From: Lucifuga dentata | Lineage: Eukaryota; Chordata; Actinopteri; Ophidiiformes; Bythitidae | Length of the DNA: 64,000 bases | Assembly: GCA_014773175.1 (NCBI GenBank) | Contig: VXCM01000306.1 | Location: forward strand, 464,543-528,542 | Direction: 5' to 3' | Part shown: piece by piece, positions 45,544-55,544 of the stretch | Layout: every line of letters begins with the position of its first letter | How positions within the stretch are numbered: the first letter of the stretch is position 1 | Made by a program: the position numbers and the translations under genes | Notes under the pieces: model-generated | Told to the model about the DNA's origin: nothing | Databases searched by the model: none | What the model saw: the letters and a program-made list of their open reading frames with translations, nothing else

Positions 45544-47759
45544 ATGTCTTGTAACAGCAGCGTGACTCGTCTCCAGCTGTCATCAGTGAACCAGGCAACG
45601 CGAGACCCCGTCCACTTGATGCCTTGTGAGATAGAACACAACGGATCGGCTCCGGTCTCAGAGTACCTCATTGCCACAATCAAAGACCAGAAACAGGGTA
45701 CAGCCAGAATGTGTTTGTCTGTCTGATCTTATAGTTTTGAAAGGAGATATTAAAAAACGTGTTAAGACAGTGTTAGCGCTGTTTTGCTTCTCAGTACAAT
45801 GCCTTCAAACTGTAGAGCCTCTAAACTATGCGAATATTGTTTGTTGCTTTAACAGCCCAGAACAAGCACAATCACACAAATATTCAATAGATTGTTCTTG
45901 CTTTTCTGTTTCTGTCTCTCAGCATGAAAATCGTTACGAAAGCACCTCTCTCTAGGGGGTTGTGGCTCTATCTAACAATTTAGTTTTCCACAGAAAATTA
46001 CTATACTGTATTCTATTTTGATTTTCTGTGGAAAAACATTTTCTTGTGTTGATTGTTTCTCCCTCTCAGAGAAGGCAGTGTCATTCAGGGGTCGTAGTTT
46101 GAAGGGGCAGGAGCTGAGCTGTCCTCAGGGCTACGCCGGCCTAGTGCTGAAGGAGGTCAACAAGCCCGGCTCTGACCAGGAGGTAAACATGACCTCTTAC
46201 ACAACAAACACACTCTGTGCTGACGAGTGCGCTGATCCCAAAAAAGATGTTATGCCCTTGAGCAGAACATCAAGCTTATTAATGTATGACTCAATCACAA
46301 GGCTGCATCATGCTAAATTATTTGTGTGTGTGCAGGACAGGACAGTGCGGGTGTCCTCAGTATTTGACAAGCTGACCTACTGGAACCGGGAGACACCCCC
46401 AAACTCTGACGACACAGTTGTGATGTCAATGGACTGGCCTGAGCTGGCTGAGGCGGTNCCCCCAAACTCTGACGACACAGTTGTGATGTCAATGGACTGG
46501 CCTGAGCTGGCTGAGGCGGTGAGTGCTGCTATAAAAAGGACCATTTAACCAAATCTTTATCATTATTTTTCATAAGATAATGCATCCTTCTGTAGGGATC
46601 TGGTTTTTATCAGACCAGCCAATATCACAGCTACAGTCTTTGTCATAGTATTTGTCATTATGTAATCCAAAATCAAGATATTGAGGCCTTGAAGGCTTTT
46701 TTTAACATCTTAGATTTTTAGAATCTTTGATTAAACAAATTCCAGTCAAACCAAGTCAGTCTAATAATTCTTTTAATCAGCAAATTAATTTATGTTACAG
46801 AAATACTCATAAAGGACCATACCATTGATTTTGCATGTTTGAACCTAATATATTCGATTTTCATACGTTATGTTACTGATAACCATTTCCCAAAGGATAA
46901 AACTGTATTTCAGCTTTCCTGATATTTTGCAAAACCTCTTAATTTTTCAAAATCAAACATTCAAGTGATACACTCAACTTAAAAATCGATGTTTTGCCTG
47001 CTAATAGTTATGCAACCTTATGAAGTCATTTAAATTTTTCCATAAACGCAGGTCTTCTTTTGGGACTATATTCCCCAGTGGAGACATACANTTAAATTTT
47101 TCCATAAACGCAGGTCTTCTTTTGGGACTATATTCCCCAGTGGAGACATACATTCACGGTGCACTTTTTATTGTGCTTAAACGCTAAAATTACGAAGCTC
47201 CGAAAGAACCTGAATATACATGTTGTTCATGATGATGGATTACCTATCCCAAGAACATTGCAAGTATCAACAAGTTGATTTTAATTGTGTAACAGAATGA
47301 ACTGAAACCAGTGGCGGCCTGGAAGGTAGGAAAAACTTTTTAACTCACCATTCCAGTAGTATGCTTTGGGAAATGATTGTCAGTAACCTTACGTGTATGA
47401 AAATTGAATATATTAGGCTCAAACTTGTAAAATGGACGGTATGGCCCTTTAAAATTAATTCTAAAGGTTTGAAATCCTGCTGACAGTTAGCAATGCTCAA
47501 TCATGACAGAGTCCATTGATTAATGCAACCCCGGACTGTAGGATGGCAGCAGTTATAATCTGTATTTCAATTTAGTGTAGATATATTGTTAAAAATCTGC
47601 TGTGCTGCTGTCATCTCCATTGTGTTCAGTTGAACAAATACTGTCAAAACATCACAAACAGCGACACTGACAAGTTGACAACACTGTTTCATCAGAATAT
47701 CTTTAGGTGGACACTGATGTTTTATCTCTTCACAGATCCATGGGCCTGTAGAAGATTGA
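45544..47759 (+). CDS. rnaseh2c: Ribonuclease H2 subunit C, 4 coding exons
   Basis: Non-catalytic subunit of RNase H2, which removes ribonucleotides from DNA and resolves RNA-DNA hybrids in the nucleus. ATG 45544-45546, directly after an acceptor. Exons: 45544-45697, 46070-46182, 46336-46518 (including a false 62+1 base duplication) and 47736-47759. Matches to the family: RDPVHLMPCEIEHNGSAPVS, VSFRGRSLKGQEL, DKLTYWNRETPP and MDWPELAEA. The 24-nt last exon adds IHGPVED and a stop, as in other vertebrates. With the duplication collapsed the frame is intact and the protein is 136 residues (about 164 in human). Reading straight through exon 3 would instead end VSAAIKRTI, which is less likely. A TTAA-flanked MITE sits in intron 3. 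Confidence 0.92.
46396..46520. other. False 62-bp duplication around a single N in rnaseh2c exon 3
   Basis: Positions 46396-46457 and 46459-46520 are identical, separated by N 46458. Uncollapsed, the exon gains 21 in-frame codons repeating PPNSDDTVVMSMDWPELAEA. Confidence 0.9.
46813..47448 (-). mobile_element. TTAA-flanked MITE, copy 2 (rnaseh2c intron 3)
   Basis: Terminal inverted repeats AGGACCATACC / GGTATGGCCCT. Right flank TTAA at 47449-47452; left flank ATAA (one change from TTAA). Contains a false 61-bp duplication around N 47091 (47030-47090 and 47092-47152), so the true length is near 575 bp. Opposite orientation to copies 1 and 4. Confidence 0.75.
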
Positions 47760-47811
47760 TGACAAAACAAAAGTTCTTTTGCCAGAGTGGCAGAAGAATC
47801 AGTGTGTCAGG

Positions 47812-47817
47812 AATAAA
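47812..47817 (+). terminator. Probable rnaseh2c polyadenylation signal
   Basis: AATAAA 53 bases after the rnaseh2c stop codon. Confidence 0.45.
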
Positions 47818-49376
47818 ATGTGCAGTTTGCTGCTTGTTATACACACACACAGTGAAAAGGCATCAGAAGAGGTTACTTGGCAAAATGAGCGTTACTGTGA
47901 TAGAGCCAAGAGGCATTCGTGTTTATATTTTTGTATGATACATTCTTTTTTCATTAAAAGTAAGAAAAATGTTGTGACTCATCTGTATTGAATTCTAAAC
48001 AGAATCATTAAATATTTAATAGCCTCGATAGAACAGGTATTGTTTAGATTTTGCACAGAAACTGCTGTGATGAATAATCACTCACTGAGCATTCAGCATG
48101 TGAATCTTGGGTTTACATCATAATACGACACATTTTTCTTTACGCTGAAACCGTATCGTACGTATCCAATCAGCTTCAATGGTGCAGAACAACAAATTCC
48201 TAAGTGGAAAAGATGAATTCAGGCACAGATGTAAACATTTAGTTAAGTGTCCTCACATTTCACATTTTGTTCAAAAACTGTGGAAGAAACTTTACGGAGG
48301 AGGATGTGACATGGGCAATGAGCAAAGCCTGGCACGTGAAGGGCGAATCCCAAAGCTTTGTTACTTCCTCCTTTCTTCGCCTTCTCTGCTGTTTAGGCTG
48401 GATCCAAAACAAACAAAAAAAAAAAGTTCATCCTAAACACCTTTCCTTGACCTTGGTGGAAAATGTCATATGGCAAAGGAGAGATGTGAGGGGAAATTGT
48501 AAGGTTAGGATAAGATAATCAGAGTGCTACAAGAATCTAATAAATCTGACATAATGTCCGATTTGTGTATATCTGTGTATCTGTTAATGCTGGGGCAAGA
48601 AATTCTGTTGCTTCACCTAAAAGTAAGAACGGCGGCGCTGAAGCATCTTTCCATTTAGCGTTGAGAAAATTAGATCCATACCTCTCTTTGCCACCACTTT
48701 ATAAAAGTATAGCTATATATTTCCCTGTCATTATCTCAGTAACACTCAGAATCAACCTTTTGACCACACGCTTGGAAGAAACGAGAAGAAAGGTGGAAAT
48801 GAAGCCTTAACACGAAGGGAAAAGCTCGTTGTAACCTCTCTAATTTCACCACCCACAGTTTGTGCAGGGATTTGCTCCTTAGCGACGAGCTGCAACTATT
48901 TTCAACCTTAAAATACACAGTATACAATATAGTACATATACAATTTCTAAAATCTTGCTGGTAGAAATTCATACTTTAAAAGACAGCAGAAAGACGTGGA
49001 CATCTAAATGTAATTACTGTAATTGATCGATTTGTTTCAAAGCATCGTAGAGCAAACACGAGGTCTAAGATTTCACTGGCACTTATATAGTATGTTCTGC
49101 TACAAATATCAAAATGCCTCCCGAGTGAGTTCAGATATTTTTTTAAACATCAACAAATTTATGAAAAACAAAAACACCAAAGGCAATTGACCTCTCATAT
49201 TAATAATAACAAAAATTAAAACTTACAATGTCTCTCAAAAAAAAAAAAAAAAGNAAAAAAAAAAAAAAAAGTGTGGTACAATACTAAAGTGTCTCAGATC
49301 ATTTTGAGGGAAGGAAAATAAAAACATTTGGCAAAACAAAAGTTATTCCCTGTTGTAATATAAGAACTGTAAATAC
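47818..49376. other. Intergenic region after rnaseh2c
   Basis: Between the convergent genes rnaseh2c (+) and zbtb3 (-). AT-rich, with a poly-A tract broken by N 49254. No supported exon or repeat-protein ORF. Confidence 0.5.
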
Positions 49377-49832
49377 ATACACTACTGCTCAAAAGTTTGG
49401 AATCACGAGTGATTTTCAAGTAGAATCAATGTTTCCAGTCATGTAAAGCTAGTTTTGTTTCATATGTACATATGAAATGATTCTACTATGTCTATTAGTA
49501 TTATGCACCTACGTAGGGTTAAAATAATTAGCAAGAAGCTGTAAAAAATTAAAACATTTTACAATTGTCCAGTGTCATGACAGGAGTAGTAGATGATTCC
49601 AAATTCATTTACAGCAGCTGTATGTGGTTCCAGAGATTATTAGGAAATTATAGATTATTCCCTGATGCTCTAGAAACTCATGATTCATATTTGCAAAGCA
49701 GCGATTAAATCTCACGTTGGATGCTTTGATGAAAAATCACTAAAATAGTGTTATTTATCATTGAGAAACTTTTTCTCGCCCAAATCTAACTACAAAGGCA
49801 GGAATCTTTACCTATCTTATCCCAAGTTTATT

Positions 49833-50633
49833 GCTCAGGACCCAAAGACGTGCAGTGTCGCGTGTGAAGTTGTTTGGATGAGCGGTTCTCGAATTGAGCT
49901 GTGGCGTTAAAAAGTAGTCCGCGTGGCAGGATACAGCGCTGGCTAAAAGTATTGCACCCCCTGTATTTTTGTGTAAACTTTACCAAAGTGCCATTCCAAA
50001 CAACGAAATTCATACTGGTGTTTTACAAGTGTTGAGTATTCGTTCAGAACATTCAACTTTTCTTTCAACTTCAATTTGGATTTCAGAGAAGGTAATATAT
50101 CTACAATATTTCTACAAGTCAGTGAAAACATGTGAAAACCATTTGCTCTGACCCTACCTCAAAGAAGATGTTTNTATTTCTACAAGTCAGTGAAAACATG
50201 TGAAAACCATTTGCTCTGACCCTACCTCAAAGAAGATGTTTTAACCTCCTGTTTGATCTCTACCAGTAATATTGGTACTTTTCTTCAAATCTTAACAATA
50301 TGTTAAAAACGTCTTCCTACTTAACACTATTGAGAACTATGGGCTTTCTTTTTCAGTTGTACTTACTCTGACACTAAAAAAGTAATTTTTTTTGTTGTGT
50401 TTGGAGTGGTAGTTTAACTCAGAAAGAAAAGTTTACACAAAAATACAGGGGAGGGGGTGCAATACTTTTGGCCAGCGTTGTATGCTCTGGGCAGCAGCAA
50501 ATACTCCGCTCCACAGGTATCACAAACAAAGCTAGCTCACGAGGACGTGCAGAACTAAATTACTGCAGGCTGCAGTGCACACCATAAAGTCCGGCCCGTT
50601 CCGAACAGGAACGTTTTGAATGGGCACTGCACT
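49833..50633 (+). repeat. Dispersed repeat R, copy interrupted by a MITE
   Basis: The segments 49833-49933 and 50481-50633 together match the reverse complement of 30125-30360. The match is split exactly at the TA dinucleotide where the MITE 49934-50480 is inserted. Confidence 0.75.
49934..50480. mobile_element. Tc1/mariner-type MITE inserted into repeat R
   Basis: Inverted ends CAGCGCTGGCTAAAAGTATT and (reverse) CAACGCTGGCCAAAAGTATT, extending about 48 bases each. Flanked by duplicated TA (49932-49933 and 50481-50482). The empty site (GCAGGATATGCTCTGGG on the matching strand) exists at 30251. Contains a false 67-bp duplication around N 50174 (50107-50173 and 50175-50241), so the true length is about 480 bp. 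Confidence 0.88.
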
Positions 50634-50955
50634 AGTATTAGAAATACTAAATACACCACCTTAAAATATGTTATGGTTTCATATAATTAAAAAAAAAAAA
50701 CACTATTATTGAATAAAGTAGCAAGAATGACTTAAATGACAGGTGATTGTAAACTTTTGCACGGTAGTGTGTAGATCTTTAAAATGCTAAGTTTTCCGAG
50801 CAGTTGTTTGATGGACTTGAATGATCTGGGAAAGTGGGATTTAAGTAACTTTTGTAGGGAAATGAGTGTAAGATCACTTTAAGATCAGACATGAATATAG
50901 AGTTTGTTAGCTTGATAAATGTGTGTGTATAAGTATAGAAATAGAAATGTGCATG

Positions 50956-53900
50956 TTAGTTTAGAGCTGGTGGTGGTTGTGGGAGGGAAGGCTCCAGGTC
51001 GGCTTTGCTGCGTTTGGCCGGCAGGCTGTGGTCGTGGGCCTTTCGAATGTGCCGGTACAGGTCGCCCGACTGAGTGTAGCTCCGGTAGCAGTACCGACAC
51101 TCGTATGGGCGCTCCCGTGTGTGCACAATGGCGTGCCGTCTTAGTGTGTACGTACACGAGAAAGTCTTTCCGCACACCCCGCATGTTGGTACATCCTCCA
51201 CAAAGTTCCCAATGGGGTCCTGGAACTCCTGGAAGTAAGCAGGAGGCTCAGACAGCTGCTGTACCGTGGATGCAGGAACGAGGGAGGCAGGAAAGGAGGA
51301 ACTGTCCTGGGACGGACCGGCACCGGAGGAGGAAGAGGAGGGAGAGAGGGGGAAAGAGTACGATTCACTGGAGTGGGAGGTCACGTGTAAGAGGCTCTGT
51401 GAGTGGGAGGAGAGATACTGGGGGCTGTTCAGCTCTTCCTCTTGGACGTCATCAACAAACTCATCGTCTGCTTCCATCACTGGTTCTTGCTCTCTTCCTC
51501 CTTCTTTCTCATCCTCGAGCTCTTCGTCAGATATTATGATGGCTTCCACCTTGACTTTCACATTACATTCATCGTCAGTCTTCTCCTGCACCCTCCTCCC
51601 GGCCGTGAGCGGGTCAGATCTTCCATCCCTTGCGTTGCGTGAAGTTCCCGTCTCTGCAGCTGGATCAGAGTGGAAGTCTGGGCTTTGCTGCTGGAGTGAC
51701 ACGGCACTGTGGATTCGGATCTGGGGACGTGCACGCTGTGGTGGAGAGTGTGTTGGGTGTGTTTGCAGGTGTGAGGGTAGTGCTGATGGATGGATTAACA
51801 TCACCATCTGTTGCCCTTCGCCTGACGTATCTCTGTGGTCAGTATCTGAGGGGTTTCTTATGGAGCTGTCGCTACACGGCGGTCGGGGGACGTCACAGTG
51901 GCGGCTGGGAGAGGAGAGGCTGGAGTCTGAGCGGGGAAGGGCGACCGCTGACCGACCACCAATCTGACTTACTTGGACCAGGGTGGAAGAGGATGAAGAA
52001 GGCTGCTGGTTACTGCTGCAGCTAGTGAGAGAAGGTAAGAAGGTGGATTTAACATAAACAATTTAGTAACAAGGCATCACAAGACAAAAGTCCAACTGTC
52101 CATCAAGTAAATGAAGGAACAAGCTGGTGTACTTATAGTGCATTGAGTAGAATATGCTTACAAACTTTTCCCTTTAAAGGACCATACCGGCCATTTTGCA
52201 TGTTTGGGCCCAATATATTCAATTTTCATACATGTAAGGTTACTGATAATCATTTCCCAAAGGATAAAACCGAATTTCAGCTTTCCTGATATTTTGCGAA
52301 ACTTCTTGAACTTTCAAAATCAAATATTCAAGCGATACATCCACCTTAAAAATTGATGTTTAGCCTGCTAATAGTTATGCAGCCTTGTGAAATCACGGCC
52401 GTTTAAATTTTTTGATAAAAGCAGGTCTTCTTTTGGGACTACATTCCCTGGTGGAGATATACATTCAATCTGCACTTTTTATTGTGCTTAAAAGCTAAAT
52501 TTATGTAACTTAGAAAAAAACCTGAATATACATCTTGTTCACTATGATGGATTACCTATTCCAAGAATGTTTCGAGTATCAACAAGTTGATTTTAATAGC
52601 ATAACAGAATGAACTGAAACCAATGGCGGTCTGGAAGGTAGGAAAAAATTTTTTAACTCACCGTTCCAGTAGTATGCTGGAAATGATTGTCAGTAATGCT
52701 ATGTCTGTGAAAATTGAATATATTAGGCTCAAACATGCAAAAATATAGTATGGTCCTTTAATTATTGACCAGTAATACTTTTGTCTATCAATTATTTTTC
52801 AAATAAATGCTTGATTATTTGATTGTATTATAAAAGGAAATAAAGCTGACATCTTGTATTGATTTGTTTTTTCTGCATAACAGTTAAAAATCCAAAGAGT
52901 TTCAATTTACAATGATATGAAACAGAGAGAGACGGCAAATCCCGAAGTTGAAGCCAGCAACTGTTTGGCAAATGTTTATTTGATAAATGACTAAATTATA
53001 CATTTTCTGTCTACTTGGTAAAGCATTTCAGCACTAATGTGCTTATTTCCCAGCTTTGCCTGAAGCAGATGGATTCATTCTAATAAACTGTTTCCGCATT
53101 AAAGACACAAATTCACTTGCTTGATGATTCATTTGAGACATTACAGAGAGTGATATTAGTGACCTTTACTTCTCTGTGGTGCTTTATGTGCAAAGCAAGC
53201 TTTTTAAGCCTGAGGCTGTTGTTTTTGGAACATGGAGGCTAGCAGCAACAAACTTCAGGCTGTCAACAACTTTAAATAAAAAACTGCTGGTCGGTCATCT
53301 TGTATTTTGAGTAAACAGTTTCTGGTCAAAAGACCCAAGTGATCTTAGTCAAAACAGTCTACAAATCCACAGAAGGCTCATACCTGTATGTCTCAGTGGT
53401 GCTGCAGGGACTACAGAGCACTGACCCCTCTGCCTGACCACCAACCCCAAACCTGCCGTGACCCCCAGAGTCAGACAGGCCTGCGATAAGTCGGCGCACT
53501 GGTTCTCCTGGAGGCAGAGGAGGGGCGTCCATGCCTGGCTGGGTGGTGTCAGCGAGGTCAGCGCTCAGAGGAGTCTGTGCTCGTGCTTCTGATGAGCCCT
53601 TACCAATCCTCCTCTCAGGCTTCACAGAGTCCACCTGACTCCTTTCTGTTGCTATGGAGATTGGTGAGAGTGGCACCACCATGCCACCATCACTGAAGTG
53701 ATCTGCTGCCACGGTGACCACGGCCTCAGCCCCACCGTCGCCCCCACTCTCCCTCCTCATCTCTACTCTCTTCCTTGCTCCAGCGCTCTCATCAGAGCGA
53801 GTGCTGTCTGCTTCAGCCAGAGGCCCTCGTCTCTGCAGGCGTCTTTTGCACACTCGCACCACCTCATTCATATGCAGGAAACTGGCTGCTGCCAATACAT

Positions 53901-54207
53901 CCTCCACTGGTGGAGACTCGTCCAGCTGCAGCACACCTTCATAGACAAAGTCCAAGAGCAAGCCAAATGCAGCAGCCGTGACAATGTCGCTGTCAAGTGT
54001 GACTGAGCTACTGGGGCCGCTTCCATTGGCACCCCCGGGAGATTCTGTGTAGAACATGTGGAAAAAAGGGGAGCAGGAAGCCAGAACAGCCCGGTGAGCC
54101 AGAAAACAGGATGATCCCACCTGGACAGCACAGTCACAGAGGAAACCCCGCTGGCGCTGGGAACGCAGAGCTGACAGCAGCTGCTGGGAATGCTGGGGGA
54201 ACTCCAT
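50956..54207 (-). CDS. zbtb3: Zinc finger and BTB domain-containing protein 3, 2 coding exons
   Basis: A BTB/POZ zinc-finger transcription factor; nuclear, probably a repressor by family analogy. Exons: 53384-54207 and 50956-52021. The start [20 protein letters not shown] follows a splice acceptor, and the upstream in-frame ATG at 54219 lies in the intron tail. The BTB domain covers about residues 1-115 ([38 protein letters not shown]). Then comes a long Ser/Glu-rich linker containing [12 protein letters not shown]. Two C2H2 fingers lie near the C-terminus: [21 protein letters not shown] and [20 protein letters not shown]. The last part is KRSKADLEP...PPPALN, stop 50956-50958. The fingers and BTB match remembered human ZBTB3 closely. 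The intron holds MITE copy 3. A non-coding first exon probably ends at 55248, head-to-head with trpt1. Confidence 0.94.
52178..52757 (-). mobile_element. TTAA-flanked MITE, copy 3 (zbtb3 intron), best preserved
   Basis: 580 bp with ends AGGACCATACCGGCCATTTT and (reverse) AGGACCATACTATATTTTTG, flanked by perfect TTAA at 52174-52177 and 52758-52761. Internally it shares the block with GAACTGAAACCA and GGTCTGGAAGGTAGGAAAAA with the other copies. Confidence 0.8.
52762..53383. other. zbtb3 intron sequence
   Basis: AT-rich intron between the two coding exons. Nothing else recognised. Confidence 0.6.
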
Positions 54208-55247
54208 CACCTGAGTCACAAAAACAAAATACTTCTGTGAATAACTAAATCCTGTCTGAGAATATTAGGGTTTTTGATACAATGATGAACTATGCACAAT
54301 TTCAAGAGAGCCAGACCCATGACAACTAAGTCCTGTCTAGTTACATTGATCTTGATTTACTATTACAGCTGTAGGCCAAATGAAAACAAATTTAAATACT
54401 TTTCCCCTTCTTAGCTAAATATGTTAAATGCCTAATCCGGTAGAGTCTGTGTGGAATTTATCAGTGAATGTGGAAAAAAAAAGAGTATAAGAGTATTCAA
54501 ATGTCAAAATAAATTCTTTAAGCAGAAATACATACCAAGTTTGAATCAATTAATCCACCACCAAAGCAAATTTTCTTCTCTGTGTTATAATAAGTAAGGA
54601 GTGATGAGCCAAAATGTGGACTATTTTATAAATGACCTAACAAACACAAATCCACATGAAAAATGATAAATGTCTTGTGAATCAGGCCTACAATGCTTAG
54701 ATAAGAAAGAATTAATATAATATGAAAAATAATAAGTTTGCAACTGGGCACAAACCATAATAATCTGAATCTTGACATTGATGCTAAAAAAAGCACTAAA
54801 ACAGTAAAGTCACACAACACAAAGTACATGACAAAAATGATAAAGTCTCTCCATCTCTCTACAATATGCATGACAAGTGTCTGTCTTCAGACTGTGAACC
54901 CCCACTTTGCCTTCATGACTTGTCCAAGTTGCAGACAGGTGTTACAGAATTTTACACAAACAAGACAACCAAAGGCATCCAGGTGAGATTATAAAACAGC
55001 AAATGGCAAAAACAATTAAGAAATACGATAAATAATAGTTCGGGATGTTTGAAAAGAAAAAAAAACGGCCAGGTTGAGCCAATGTTATGCTAACGTTAAC
55101 TAGCCACGTTAGCACGTTGTCAAATAACAACACCGTGAGGTCCAGTTAACACGGTTTCCTGGATCGGTCAATCGTGGTGAGATATTAGTCATCATTAATT
55201 AGACTTCACCCGTTGTGGTTTCACCATATTTAAGAATAATTTCTTAC

Positions 55248-55544
55248 CTGCAGCTGCTGTCTGGTATTTTCTTCCAACCCAAGACAAAAAAAAAAATATG
55301 TATACAGATTTTCCTCAGTGGTGCTTAAAATGACACGTTACCGCTCAACTACCTGTCACAGCGCCATCTACCGACCTAGGCGAGAATAGACCGGAAGTAG
55401 CGCTTGTTTGTTGACAGTTTTTAGTCACATTTCGTTTGGATATTACTCTGAGTTATGTCTGCTAAGTAGTCGTACATAAAAAAAAAAACCCAAAACAAAC
55501 CGCATGGCACGTCATTTAACAGCAGGTTCATAATCTCACTACAA
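55248..55544. promoter_or_regulatory. Bidirectional promoter of zbtb3 (-) and trpt1 (+)
   Basis: A reverse-strand donor at 55246-55247 (zbtb3 5' UTR exon) and the trpt1 ATG at 55545 lie under 300 bp apart. An ETS-type GACCGGAAGTAG sits near 55389, next to CCGACC/TAGGCG. No TATA box. The arrangement implies one shared promoter. Confidence 0.55.

Larger units (their letters stand above)
49377..50775. mobile_element. Outer Tc1-like inverted-repeat element, disrupted by nested insertions
   Basis: The left end CACTACTGCTCAAAAGTTTG and the right end (reverse complement CACTACCGTGCAAAAGTTTA) form terminal inverted repeats of a type common in fish Tc1/mariner relatives, next to TA dinucleotides. No transposase frame survives. 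Repeat R (49833-50633) lies inside it, and a younger MITE lies inside that. Confidence 0.6.

Noticed and set aside
51266..52025. 233-codon and 131-codon forward ORFs
   Set aside because: Antisense to zbtb3 exon 2. The zinc fingers and BTB logic are on the minus strand.
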